Shown here one piece after another: positions 8,612 to 16,898 of a stretch of DNA of 64,000 bases (position 1 is the first letter of the stretch; each line of letters begins with the position of its first letter). Source of the stretch: Duganella sp. BJB480 (lineage in GTDB: Bacteria > Pseudomonadota > Gammaproteobacteria > Burkholderiales > Burkholderiaceae_D). Location of the stretch: contig QVIN01000006.1 in assembly GCA_003416985.1 (NCBI GenBank), forward strand, positions 124,001 to 188,000. Direction: 5' to 3'. The notes beneath the pieces are model-generated. The model saw nothing but the letters and a program-made list of their open reading frames with translations. It searched no databases and had not been told where the DNA came from. The translations under genes were made by a program, and so were the position numbers.

Positions 8612-9606
8612 AGCAATTCAGGACCGGCCTGGTGGTCGGAAAATTCAGCCCGCTGCACCTGGGCCATGAGCTGCTGATCCGGCGCGCCATGGATGCGTGC
8701 GATACCACCTTCATCATCAGCTATTCGCTGCCGGAGCTGCCCGGCTGTGAAGCGCACAAACGCGAGCAGTGGCTGCGCGCAAGGTTTCCCGACGCGGTGG
8801 TGTTGGTGGTCGATGCTGGTCTGCCGCACAACGACGACGATGCATTGATCCACCGCCGTTTCTGCGCCAACCTGTGCCTGGACCGGTTGGTCACGACGGT
8901 GGAAGCCGTCTTCACCAGCGAGGATTACGGCGACGGCTTCGCCGAGGAGCTGGGCCGCTGCTTTAGCGCACGCACCGGGCGCCAACTGACGGTGCAACAT
9001 GTGATGGTGGACCAGGTGCGCGGCATCGTGCCGGTGTCCGGCACCTTGGTGCGCGGCGATCCGCATGCGTATCGCCGCTATCTATCCGATCACGTGTACG
9101 CCAGCTTCGTCGAGAAAGTGTGCCTGCTCGGCGGCGAATCGAGCGGCAAGACCACGCTGGCCGCCGCACTGGCCGAACGGCTCGATACGGCCTGGGTCCC
9201 CGAGTATGGCCGCGAATTATGGGAGGCCCGGGACGGCGTGCTTCGCTATGAGGACATGGCGCACATCGGCAGCGTTCAACTGCAGCGCGAGGCGGAGGCG
9301 TGCCCGCAAGCCCGGCGCTTCCTGATCTGCGATACCTCGCCGCTCACCACGCTGTTCTATTCCCGCGAGATGTTCGGCCGCGCCGATCCCGCGCTGGAGG
9401 ACATGGCCGATGCGCGCTACGACCACATCTTCCTGTGCGCGCCGGACTTCGACTTCATCCAGGACGGCACCCGCCGCGACGAGGACTTCCGCCGACAGCA
9501 GCACCTCTGGTACCAGGATGAACTGTCCCGCCGCAATCTCTCCTACCATTTGCTGAGCGGCCCGCTGGAGCGGCGCATCGCCGACGCCATCGCTCGTCTG
9601 GCCTGA
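8608..9606 (+). CDS. NadR-like bifunctional NMN adenylyltransferase / ribosylnicotinamide-kinase-type ATPase
   Basis: A 332-residue protein with the two catalytic halves of NadR. The N-terminal nucleotidyltransferase carries VGKFSPLHLGHELLI (HLGH at 17-20) and SGTLVR (144-149), the equivalents of the HxGH and ISSTxxR motifs of NMN adenylyltransferases. The C-terminal P-loop kinase carries GGESSGKT (175-182), VPEYGRELWE and FLICDTSPLTT. The DNA-binding helix-turn-helix that precedes these in enterobacterial NadR is absent. It could salvage nicotinamide riboside to NAD, or be adapted to another nucleotide. It ends the six-gene operon and overlaps its upstream neighbour by ATGA. The family call is firm; the physiological role in this setting is open. 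Confidence 0.82.
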   Translation: MKQFRTGLVVGKFSPLHLGHELLIRRAMDACDTTFIISYSLPELPGCEAHKREQWLRARFPDAVVLVVDAGLPHNDDDALIHRRFCANLCLDRLVTTVEAVFTSEDYGDGFAEELGRCFSARTGRQLTVQHVMVDQVRGIVPVSGTLVRGDPHAYRRYLSDHVYASFVEKVCLLGGESSGKTTLAAALAERLDTAWVPEYGRELWEARDGVLRYEDMAHIGSVQLQREAEACPQARRFLICDTSPLTTLFYSREMFGRADPALEDMADARYDHIFLCAPDFDFIQDGTRRDEDFRRQQHLWYQDELSRRNLSYHLLSGPLERRIADAIARLA

Positions 9607-9650
9607 ACTTTTCGCGCCGCCCGCAGTCTTATCTTGTGGGAGGATTACCC

Positions 9651-10097
9651 ATGACGACGACATATGAAGACGACGTGGCGGCCTGGGCGCTGGAGCAGGT
9701 GGCGTTGCTGCGCACGGGGCAATGGGGTTTGCTGGATATCGAGCATATCGCTGAGGAAATCGAGGATATGAATATCAGCCATCGCCATCAACTGGCGCAT
9801 CGGCTAGCAATATTGATGGCTCATTTGCTGAAGTGGCAATACCAGCCGGACCGGCGTGGCAGCAGCTGGGAATGTACGATACGCGGCCAGCGCGAAAAGA
9901 TAAATCGATTGCTCAAACGCATGCCCAGTCTGCGCCGCCTACTGACCGATCCCCAATGGGAGCGCGACGTGTGGGACGACGCACTCGACCTCGTGGTGCA
10001 CCAGGCCAACTTGCGCGACCTGCCCAAATCCCGTCCATGGGACTTTGAGCAGTTGCTGTCAGCTGAGTTTTTCCCTGACGACTATTTTCCGTCGTAG
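9651..10097 (+). CDS. DUF29 family protein, copy 3
   Basis: A 148-residue DUF29 protein starting at the ATG 8 nt after GGGAGG (9637-9642); the in-frame GTG at 9636 is rejected because it lies in that ribosome binding site. It is closely related to the copy at 1397: YEDDVAAWALEQVALLR, IEHIAEEIEDM, HLLKWQYQPDRRGSSW and a C-terminal PWDFEQLLSAEFFPDD. It lies 44 nt after the NadR-like gene, so it may be read with the operon. Its last 16 nt overlap the 3' end of the convergent dehydrogenase gene. No transmembrane or secretion signal is seen. Confidence 0.85.
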   Translation: MTTTYEDDVAAWALEQVALLRTGQWGLLDIEHIAEEIEDMNISHRHQLAHRLAILMAHLLKWQYQPDRRGSSWECTIRGQREKINRLLKRMPSLRRLLTDPQWERDVWDDALDLVVHQANLRDLPKSRPWDFEQLLSAEFFPDDYFPS

Positions 10098-11488
10098 GTG
10101 ACGCGGTACACCCGGCCGCCGTAGTCGTCCGAGACGATCATCGAGCCGTCCGGCAGCGTGGCCACATCCACCGGCCGGCCGACCACTTCCTCGCCGCGCA
10201 GGAAGCCGTCGATGAAGGCGGTGTCGGTGACGACCTTGCTGTTGTACAGCGTGATCAAGCGCACGCTGTAGCCGCTCTTGGTCGTGCGGTTCCACGAGCC
10301 GTGCTCGGCGATATAGACATTGTTGCGATACGCCTCGGGGAACTGCTTGCCGGTGTAGAAGGTCAAGCCCAGCGGCGCCACGTGCGGTCCCAGCTTGGCG
10401 ACCGGCGGCTCAAACTCCTCGCAAGTGCGCCCCTTGGCGAAGGCCGGGTCCGGCACCACGCCGCCGTGGCAGTAGGGGAAGCCGAAGTGCATACCGGACT
10501 TGGGTGCGACGTTCAGCTCGCACGACGGCGTGTTGTCGCCCATCTCGTCGCGGCCGTTATCGGTGAACCACAGCACCTTGGTGACCGGATGGAAGGCGAA
10601 GCCCACCGTGTTGCGCACGCCGCGCGCGTATTCCTCCAGCTGGCTGCCGTCGGCATTCATGCGGTAGATCTTCGCGCTCTTGGTGTCCTCGACGTCGCAC
10701 ACATTGCACGGCGCGCCGACCGGGATGTACAGCTTGCCGTCCGGCCCGGCCTTGATCACCTTCTCGCCATGCCACTTGTCGTTGGGCAGGCTGACCTTGA
10801 CCACCTCGTACGATGGCTTTTGCGCATAGCGCTTGTCGATGTTGTCGAATCGGATCACGCGGCTGATTTCGCCCACGTACAGCGCGCCGTTGAGCAGCGT
10901 GACGCCGATCGGGTTTTCCAGCCCTTCGGCGACGGTGACGACGTCGGCCGTCTGCTTGTCGGCGCGCGGCACCAGCGCGTACACCTTGCCGGCCTTGCGC
11001 GAGCCGACATAGACGATGCCGCTGTCCGACACCACCAGGCTGCGCGCGGCGCTGACCTGGTTGGCGTAGACGCTGATGTGGAAGCCCTTGGGCAGCTTGA
11101 AGCCGCTCAGGTCGGGCACATCGCGCTGCGCCCTGGCCTCGGGCGTGAGCGCAGCAGCCGGCTTGGCGGCGTTGGCGGCGATCAGGTCGGCGAGCAGCGC
11201 GATCTGGCTTGCGCTCAGGGCAGGGGACCATGCGGGCATGTCCTTGTCCGGCACGCCCTTGCTGATGATTTTGATGAGATTGGCCTTGGTGGGCGCGCCG
11301 TGCAGCCAGGCATGATCGCCCAGCGAGGGGCCGACGGCGCCTTCCTTCTTGACACCGTGGCAGACCGCGCAATTGGCCTGATAGAGTTTTTCGGCGGCGG
11401 CGAGATCGGGTTCGGCCGCCTGGGCGGCCAGCGAGGCGATGGCCGCAGCGGTGGCCGCGATGGCGGCGCGCAGGGTAGATGGTTTCAT
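10082..11488 (-). CDS. Secreted cytochrome c / sorbosone-dehydrogenase-like beta-propeller protein
   Basis: A 468-residue periplasmic protein. A signal peptide (residues 1-25) is followed by a c-type cytochrome with CAVCH (C40, C43, H44) and a methionine-containing segment near DKDMPAW. From about residue 135 a six-bladed beta-propeller of the PQQ/sorbosone dehydrogenase kind follows (IRFDNIDKRY, HPVTKVLWFTDNGRD, NNVYIAEHGSWNRTTKSGY, GGRVYRVTYDGK). It would oxidise a sugar or aldose-derived substrate and pass electrons to its own haem. I use the ATG at 11488, with an AGGA site just upstream (11494-11500), rather than the start ten codons earlier. The gene stands alone on this strand. The actual substrate, and whether it binds PQQ, are unknown. 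Confidence 0.83.
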   Translation of the reverse strand: MKPSTLRAAIAATAAAIASLAAQAAEPDLAAAEKLYQANCAVCHGVKKEGAVGPSLGDHAWLHGAPTKANLIKIISKGVPDKDMPAWSPALSASQIALLADLIAANAAKPAAALTPEARAQRDVPDLSGFKLPKGFHISVYANQVSAARSLVVSDSGIVYVGSRKAGKVYALVPRADKQTADVVTVAEGLENPIGVTLLNGALYVGEISRVIRFDNIDKRYAQKPSYEVVKVSLPNDKWHGEKVIKAGPDGKLYIPVGAPCNVCDVEDTKSAKIYRMNADGSQLEEYARGVRNTVGFAFHPVTKVLWFTDNGRDEMGDNTPSCELNVAPKSGMHFGFPYCHGGVVPDPAFAKGRTCEEFEPPVAKLGPHVAPLGLTFYTGKQFPEAYRNNVYIAEHGSWNRTTKSGYSVRLITLYNSKVVTDTAFIDGFLRGEEVVGRPVDVATLPDGSMIVSDDYGGRVYRVTYDGK

Positions 11489-11582
11489 GGACGGTTCCTG
11501 TCGGTGGCGAATCGCCATTGTGCCAGTCTCCGCCGCGGATGACCATGGCGCGCGCCGCCGCCGGGCAGGAAAGCGGAAATGC

Positions 11583-13253
11583 TCAGCCGGCGCTCAGGCT
11601 CAGGCGCGGGTCGGCTGGCGCGGCACGCTGGGCGGCGGTGGCGGCCGCCCTGGCCGTGCGGGGCGTGGCGACGGCATGCGGGGCGGCCGCAGGCGCCGCC
11701 TCGTCCACCTGAAACACGCTCACCAGCCCGGCCAAATGGCCGGACAGTCCCTGCAACGCCTCCGCCGCCGAGGCGGCTTGTTCGACCAGCGCGGTGTTTT
11801 GCTGCGTCACGCCGTCCATCTCGATGATGGCCTGGTTGATCTGCTCGATGCCGGCCTGCTGCTCGGCGCCCGCTTGCATGATCTGCTGCATGATGTCGCT
11901 CACCCGCTTGACGCTGGCGACCATGTCGCTCATCGTCAGCCCGGCCTCGTCGACCAGCGCGGCGCCGTTGCCGATGGTCTCGACCGACTTGCCGATCAGC
12001 TGCTTGATATCCTGCGCGGCGTTGGCCGAGCGCTGCGCCAGGTTGCGCACCTCGGACGCGACCACCGCGAAGCCGCGCCCCTGCTCGCCGGCGCGGGCCG
12101 CCTCCACCGCCGCGTTCAGGGCCAGCAGATTGGTCTGGAAGGCGATGCCGTCGATCACGCCGATGATGTCGACGATCTGCCGCGACGAGGCGGTGATCGA
12201 TTCCATCGTCGTCACCACCTCGGCCACCACCTCGCCGCCGCGCGCGGCCACGCCGGACGCGGCCGACGCCAGCTGGTTGGCCTGGCGCGCGAACTCGGCG
12301 TTTTGCTTGACGGTGGCGGTCAGCTGTTCCATCGACGAGGCGGTCTCCTCCAGTGAGCCGGCCTGCTGCTCGGTGCGGGAGGACAGGTCCATATTGCCGC
12401 TGGCGATCTGGCTCGACGCGGTGGCGACCGCGTCGGTGCCGGCGCGCACCTCGCTGACGATGGCCGCCAGCCGCGCGCGCATCGCGGCGATGCTGTACAG
12501 CAGGCTGGAGCGGTCGTCCGGCCGCAGCGCGACCTGCACGGTCAGGTCGCCGGCGGCGATGCAGTCGGTGATGCTGGCGGCATAGGCGGGCTCTCCGCCC
12601 AGTTGCTTCAGCAGCGAGCGGCTGATCAGCAAGCCCAGCACCAACGCCAGCACGACCGAGGCCGCGCTCAGCGCCACGATCATCCAGGCCGACTGTTCGC
12701 CGCGCTGGAGGATGCCGGCGCCGATCTCGTCGATCACCTCGGTCTGGCGCGTGATCAGCAGTTGCAGGCTGGCGAGATAGGTCGCGCTGGCGGGCAGGAG
12801 CTCCTGGTCGATGAGGCGGCGGACCTGCTCGGGGTCGCCGCTGTGCTTCTCGGCCAGCACGCGCTTGCGCACCGCCAGGTATTGCGTGCGCTTGTCGGCG
12901 GCGGCCGCGAACAGCGCCTTGGCCGCCGGGTCCGTCATTAGTTCGGTGATCTGCCGCAGGTCCTCCTGGGCCAGCGCGGAGGTGCGGGCGATGCCGTCCT
13001 CGAAGAATTTCTGGACCTCCGGGTCGGTGGACTTGACCGCCGCCAGCGAGCGTTGCAGATTGGTCTCGACCAGCCCCTTCCAGTGCAGGATGAGGCGCTC
13101 CACTTTCAAGCGTCCGGTCAGCAGGTTGTGGGTGTCGGCGGCGCTGGTGCGGATGCTGAGCCAGCTGCTGACGGCGATGATCAGCAACAGCAGCAGCGTA
13201 GCGCCGAAGCCTATCGTTAGCCGTTTGCTAACCTTCATGTCGGATAAGTTCAT
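11583..13253 (-). CDS. Methyl-accepting chemotaxis protein
   Basis: A 556-residue chemoreceptor of the inner membrane. TM1 is at about residues 13-33 and TM2 at about 190-212; the ~150-residue periplasmic part between them looks like a four-helix-bundle ligand domain. A HAMP-like segment (LLKQLGGEPAYAASIT) and a long cytoplasmic signalling domain follow. The hairpin tip is recognisable as IGVIDGIAFQTNLLALNAAV then EAARAGEQGRGFAVVA and EVRNLA. The C-terminus is an Ala/Pro-rich tail with no CheR-docking pentapeptide of the NWETF type. The ligand cannot be told from sequence. It is divergent from the metallo-beta-lactamase gene, with a roughly 100-nt shared upstream region. Confidence 0.94.
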   Translation of the reverse strand: MNLSDMKVSKRLTIGFGATLLLLLIIAVSSWLSIRTSAADTHNLLTGRLKVERLILHWKGLVETNLQRSLAAVKSTDPEVQKFFEDGIARTSALAQEDLRQITELMTDPAAKALFAAAADKRTQYLAVRKRVLAEKHSGDPEQVRRLIDQELLPASATYLASLQLLITRQTEVIDEIGAGILQRGEQSAWMIVALSAASVVLALVLGLLISRSLLKQLGGEPAYAASITDCIAAGDLTVQVALRPDDRSSLLYSIAAMRARLAAIVSEVRAGTDAVATASSQIASGNMDLSSRTEQQAGSLEETASSMEQLTATVKQNAEFARQANQLASAASGVAARGGEVVAEVVTTMESITASSRQIVDIIGVIDGIAFQTNLLALNAAVEAARAGEQGRGFAVVASEVRNLAQRSANAAQDIKQLIGKSVETIGNGAALVDEAGLTMSDMVASVKRVSDIMQQIMQAGAEQQAGIEQINQAIIEMDGVTQQNTALVEQAASAAEALQGLSGHLAGLVSVFQVDEAAPAAAPHAVATPRTARAAATAAQRAAPADPRLSLSAG

Positions 13254-13357
13254 GGCCCGTTCCTCGCGAGAAAAAGGACATACTGCTTCTTAAGCAATCC
13301 TTGCACTTTGATCGAGGTACAATGCCGTGCCCTTTTCACCCATCCACAGTCTCATTC

Positions 13358-14206
13358 ATGATCAAAACCTGTCTGGCGTTCGTACTGTGCGGCCTGGCCG
13401 CCACTGCCCATGCCCAAAACTCCGACGACGACTGGAATAAGCCGGTCGAACCGTTTCAAATTCACGGCAACACCTACTACGTGGGCGTGAGCAGCCTGAG
13501 CTCGGTGCTGGTGACGTCGCCGCAAGGCCATATCCTGCTCGACGGCGGCTATCCCGATTCGCCGCAGCGCATCGCCGCCAGCGTCCGCAAGCTGGGTTTC
13601 CGCGTGCGGGATATCAAGCTGATACTGAGCTCGCACGATCACTTCGACCACGCGGGCGGCATCGCCGAACTGCAGCGCATGACCGGGGCGACGGTGGTGG
13701 CCAGTCCGCTGACGGCCGCCGCGCTCAAGCGAGGCCACATGGCGGAGGATGATCCCCAGTTCGTGGGCAATACGCCGTTTGCCAAGGTGGCCAAGGTGCG
13801 TACGGTGCGCGATGGAGAAACCGTCAAGGTCGGACCGCTGGCGGTGACCGCCGTCTACACGCCGGGCCATACCGCGGGCGGCACCAGCTGGACGTGGCGC
13901 TCCTGCGAGAAGGACCGCTGCGCCAGCGTGGTCTTCGCCGACAGCATCAATCCGATCTCCAGCGACGGCTACAAGTTCAGCGAGCATCCGGAGGTGGTGA
14001 AGCAATACGAGCAAAGCTATGCGGCGCTGGAACGCGCCTCGTGCGATGTGATCATCGCCGTGCATCCGGAATTCTCCGGCATGTGGGAGAAGCGCCAAAG
14101 CGGCAAGCCAGACGCCTTCCTGGACGGCGGGGAAGGCTGCAAAGCTTATGTCAAGGCGGCGCGCGACAAGCTCAATCTGCGTCTGGCGGCGGAGGCGGGA
14201 AAATGA
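13358..14206 (+). CDS. Subclass B3 metallo-beta-lactamase
   Basis: A 282-residue periplasmic zinc hydrolase. The signal peptide ends at AHAQ (about residue 20), which supports the ATG at 13358 over the longer frame from 13301. Zinc ligands typical of subclass B3 are seen: H93, H95, D97 and H98 in SHDHFDHAGG, H171 in TPGHTAGG and H236 in AVHPEF. VFADSINPIS matches the serine-containing B3 substrate-site region. Chromosomal B3 enzymes are known in Oxalobacteraceae and often hydrolyse carbapenems; activity here is inferred. The stop overlaps the start of an alpha/beta hydrolase by ATGA. No regulator of the AmpR kind is adjacent. Confidence 0.9.
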   Translation: MIKTCLAFVLCGLAATAHAQNSDDDWNKPVEPFQIHGNTYYVGVSSLSSVLVTSPQGHILLDGGYPDSPQRIAASVRKLGFRVRDIKLILSSHDHFDHAGGIAELQRMTGATVVASPLTAAALKRGHMAEDDPQFVGNTPFAKVAKVRTVRDGETVKVGPLAVTAVYTPGHTAGGTSWTWRSCEKDRCASVVFADSINPISSDGYKFSEHPEVVKQYEQSYAALERASCDVIIAVHPEFSGMWEKRQSGKPDAFLDGGEGCKAYVKAARDKLNLRLAAEAGK

Positions 14207-14910
14207 TCGTGGATTTCGATGTGGCCTATGAGGGCCATGTGCTGAAGGGCGACCAATACGTCGGCGCCGACAGCAATCGCGTGCTGTACCTGCACGGCGC
14301 TGGCGCCAGCACCCGTCGCGGCCACCATCTGCTGCGCGGCGCGCTGCGGCAGCGCGGCGTCGGCAGCACCTGTTTCGACTGCGTCGGCCATGGCGACACC
14401 GGCGGCGCTCTGGCGCAATCGTCGGTGGCCAGCCGCACGCGCCAGGCGCAGACGGTGGTTGCGGCGCGCGGCGTGCCGGAGCCGTTGGCGATCATCGGCG
14501 CCAGCATGGGCGCCTACAACGCCATCCGCATGACGCAGAGCCATCGCGTCGATGCGCTGGTGCTGATCGTGCCTGGCGTGTACACGCCGTCGGCGTATGA
14601 AGTGCCGTTCGGTCCCGAATTCTCGGCCGTGATACGGCGCGAGCGCAGCTGGGCCGACAGCGACGCCTGGGAGATCCTGTCGCGCTTCGAAGGCCGGCTG
14701 CTGGTGATCGCCGCCGAACACGACGCCACGATCCCGCTGGAGATCCCCGAACGCCTGGTGGCCGCGGCGGCGAACGCGCAATCGAGCCGGCTGCATATCG
14801 TGCAGGGCGCCGAACACAATCGCCTCTGGTCGTTGCTGGAGGAGGACCCGGCCAGCTTCGCCGCCGCCGTCGATATGGTGGCCGACGTGGTGAATGGCGG
14901 AAGGCAGTAG
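14203..14910 (+). CDS. Alpha/beta hydrolase
   Basis: A 235-residue serine hydrolase-like protein. The oxyanion region is VLYLHGAGAS, the nucleophile elbow is IIGASMGAYNA (G-x-S-x-G), the acid lies in VIAAEHDATIP and the catalytic His in QGAEHNRLW. It has no signal peptide, so it is cytoplasmic. The start is the ATG overlapping the beta-lactamase stop. The last 16 nt, including the TAG stop, lie inside the acceptor and T-arm region of the convergent tRNA-Sec gene, so the final residues GGRQ are encoded by antisense tRNA sequence. The substrate is unknown. Confidence 0.83.
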   Translation: MIVDFDVAYEGHVLKGDQYVGADSNRVLYLHGAGASTRRGHHLLRGALRQRGVGSTCFDCVGHGDTGGALAQSSVASRTRQAQTVVAARGVPEPLAIIGASMGAYNAIRMTQSHRVDALVLIVPGVYTPSAYEVPFGPEFSAVIRRERSWADSDAWEILSRFEGRLLVIAAEHDATIPLEIPERLVAAAANAQSSRLHIVQGAEHNRLWSLLEEDPASFAAAVDMVADVVNGGRQ

Positions 14911-14990
14911 GAGTCGAACCTACAGGGGAGCGTCTGACGCCCCCCACCGGGTTTGAAGCCCGGCCCCATCACCGGATGAGTATGCCTTCC
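14895..14990 (-). tRNA. selC: tRNA-Sec (anticodon UCA)
   Basis: A 96-nt selenocysteine tRNA with encoded G73-CCA (14895-14898). The acceptor stem is the 8-bp GGAAGGCA/TGCCTTCC typical of bacterial tRNA-Sec. The anticodon stem is CCGGG/CCCGG around CTTCAAA, with anticodon TCA at 14954-14956. A long extra arm (GGGG-GCGTC-AGACGC-CCCC type) and a T arm with GGTTCGACTCC follow. It lies 6 nt after the selB stop on the same strand, so it may be processed from the selAB transcript. On the other strand the alpha/beta hydrolase gene reads 16 nt into it. Confidence 0.96.
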
Positions 14991-14996
14991 GTGGAA

Positions 14997-16898
14997 CTAC
15001 GTGCCACTGTACGACCACACCGCGTTCGGTCGTATCAAGTGGATGTTGCCTACGCGCCGAGTATAGCCGACGCGATCGAAGAACTCCAATATCTGTATGG
15101 CCCGCTTTCGACCCAGCCCGGTCGCGTCGCGGAACGCCGACGCCTGCACTTCGGGCAGCGCCGCCACCAGCGCCGCCAGTTCGGCCAGCCGCTTGGGATG
15201 GTAGAACAGGTCCGGCACCACCTGGCTGATCTCGCCCGTCTTCGAGAGCTTGAGCAGCAAGCGGCGCACCTCCGCCTCCGGCATGCCATGATCGCGCGAA
15301 AGGTCGCGTACCCACGGCGGATCGTAGGCGCCCTCCAGCAACGCGGCCAGCAGCGGCGCGGCCTGCGCCTGTTCCTTCTCGCTTAGTTCGACGCTGTGGC
15401 CGGGCAGGTGGAGGCTGCGGCCACGCTGCTTCACCTGCCCGGTGGCGATCAGCGATTCGACCAGGCGGCTCCACAACCGGTCCTCCATCTCCGGCGCGAC
15501 GATGCGCTTGAGGCGCCACAGTTCAGGGCCCGCATCGTCCGGAGCGCGCGCGTGGAATTCGGCCAGGCCGGCCAGGATACGCGCCTCCAGCGCCTGCACC
15601 TCTCCGGCGGCGAGCAGCAGCGCATCGCCACCTTGCAGCGTCACTTCGATGGTATCCGCCGGCAGCGCGATCCGGTCGGCCGGCAGCTGCGACAGCCGCA
15701 TCAACGCCGACCTGCGCAAGCCGAGGGGGCTGCGCGCCAGCAGCGAGGCGACATCTCCGCTGGCGACGAAATCGGCCAGCGCCCGCAGCCACGCCATGCG
15801 CGCAGCACTGCGCCGCTTGCGCGCCGGGCCGAATGGATCGAGCACCATGCCGCCGCCGATGGTGACGGTGGCTTGCGCGTTGCGGATCACGAAGCGGTCG
15901 CCCGGCACGGCGTGCACCGGAGCGTCGAGCACCAGCTGCACGCGGCCGGTCTGGCCGGGCGCCAGCAATTCGCCGTCCAACAGCACAACGTTGGCCGTGT
16001 GGTGCGCGGCGCCCAGGTGGACGTGCAGCGGCGACCATGACTTGAGTGTCAGGCCGCAATCGGGCATCAATGTCAGGTCGACGTCGATGCGGCTGGAGCA
16101 TTCGCCTAGCGCCGGAGCGACCACCCAGGTGCCGCGTTCCACTTCCTCCTTCGCCACGCCATGCAGGTTGAGCGCCAGCCGCTGGCCGGCATGGCCGGCG
16201 TCCGCGCTGCGGTTCTGTGCGTGGATGCCGCGCACGCGCGCCTGCTGTCCACCCGGGGCCAGTTGCAGCACTTCGCCGACGCGCACGCTGCCCGCCAGCG
16301 CGGTGCCGGTGACGATGGTGCCCTGGCCGGACAAGGTGAATACGCGGTCCACGCCAAGCCGGAACAGGCGCCGTTCGTCGCTGGCCGGCAGCGACGCGGC
16401 CATCCGGGCCAGGTGCCGCAGCAAAGCCTGCACGCCGGCGTCGTCGGCCGCGCTGGCGTTGGTGCGGAAGATTTGCGCCTCGGCGAAATCGGTTGGCGCC
16501 AGCAGGGCGTTGATGTCCCGCTCCACCTGCTCCATGCGTGCCGTGTCGACCCGGTCTATCTTGGTCAGCGCCACCGCGCCGCGCCGCACGCCCAGCAGGC
16601 GGAGGATGGCCAGGTGCTCCAGCGTCTGCGGCATGATGCCGTCGTCGGCGGCGATCACCAGCAGCGCGGCATCGATGCCGGTCACGCCAGCCGCCATGGT
16701 GCGGATGAATTTTTCGTGGCCCGGCACGTCGATCACGCCGAGGATGTCGCCATTGTCCAGCGGCGCGTAGGCGTAACCGAGTTCGATCGATATGCCGCGC
16801 GCCTTCTCTTCCTTCAGCCGGTCCGTATCGACCCCGGTGAGCGCGCGCGTGAGCGTGGTCTTGCCATGGTCGATATGACCTGCCGTGCCGACGATCAT
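14997..16898 (-). CDS. selB: Selenocysteine-specific elongation factor SelB
   Basis: A 633-residue translation GTPase that carries Sec-tRNA to UGA codons followed by a SECIS hairpin. G1 is GTAGHIDHGKTT near the N-terminus, then DVPGHEKFI (G3) and LTKIDRVD (G4). EF-Tu-like beta domains follow, and the C-terminal 250 residues contain the winged-helix repeats that bind SECIS RNA (AEVRRLLLKLSKTGEISQV, then RKRAIQILEFFDRVGYTRR). The length is near that of E. coli SelB (614). The ATG at 16898 overlaps the selA stop; the frame extends further upstream, but only in shadow of selA. Its RNA target fdoG is in the same gene cluster. Confidence 0.96.
   Translation of the reverse strand: MIVGTAGHIDHGKTTLTRALTGVDTDRLKEEKARGISIELGYAYAPLDNGDILGVIDVPGHEKFIRTMAAGVTGIDAALLVIAADDGIMPQTLEHLAILRLLGVRRGAVALTKIDRVDTARMEQVERDINALLAPTDFAEAQIFRTNASAADDAGVQALLRHLARMAASLPASDERRLFRLGVDRVFTLSGQGTIVTGTALAGSVRVGEVLQLAPGGQQARVRGIHAQNRSADAGHAGQRLALNLHGVAKEEVERGTWVVAPALGECSSRIDVDLTLMPDCGLTLKSWSPLHVHLGAAHHTANVVLLDGELLAPGQTGRVQLVLDAPVHAVPGDRFVIRNAQATVTIGGGMVLDPFGPARKRRSAARMAWLRALADFVASGDVASLLARSPLGLRRSALMRLSQLPADRIALPADTIEVTLQGGDALLLAAGEVQALEARILAGLAEFHARAPDDAGPELWRLKRIVAPEMEDRLWSRLVESLIATGQVKQRGRSLHLPGHSVELSEKEQAQAAPLLAALLEGAYDPPWVRDLSRDHGMPEAEVRRLLLKLSKTGEISQVVPDLFYHPKRLAELAALVAALPEVQASAFRDATGLGRKRAIQILEFFDRVGYTRRVGNIHLIRPNAVWSYSGT

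Noticed and set aside
13301..13357. Upstream start of the metallo-beta-lactamase
   Set aside because: The ATG at 13358 gives a proper signal peptide at the N-terminus; the upstream residues would bury it.
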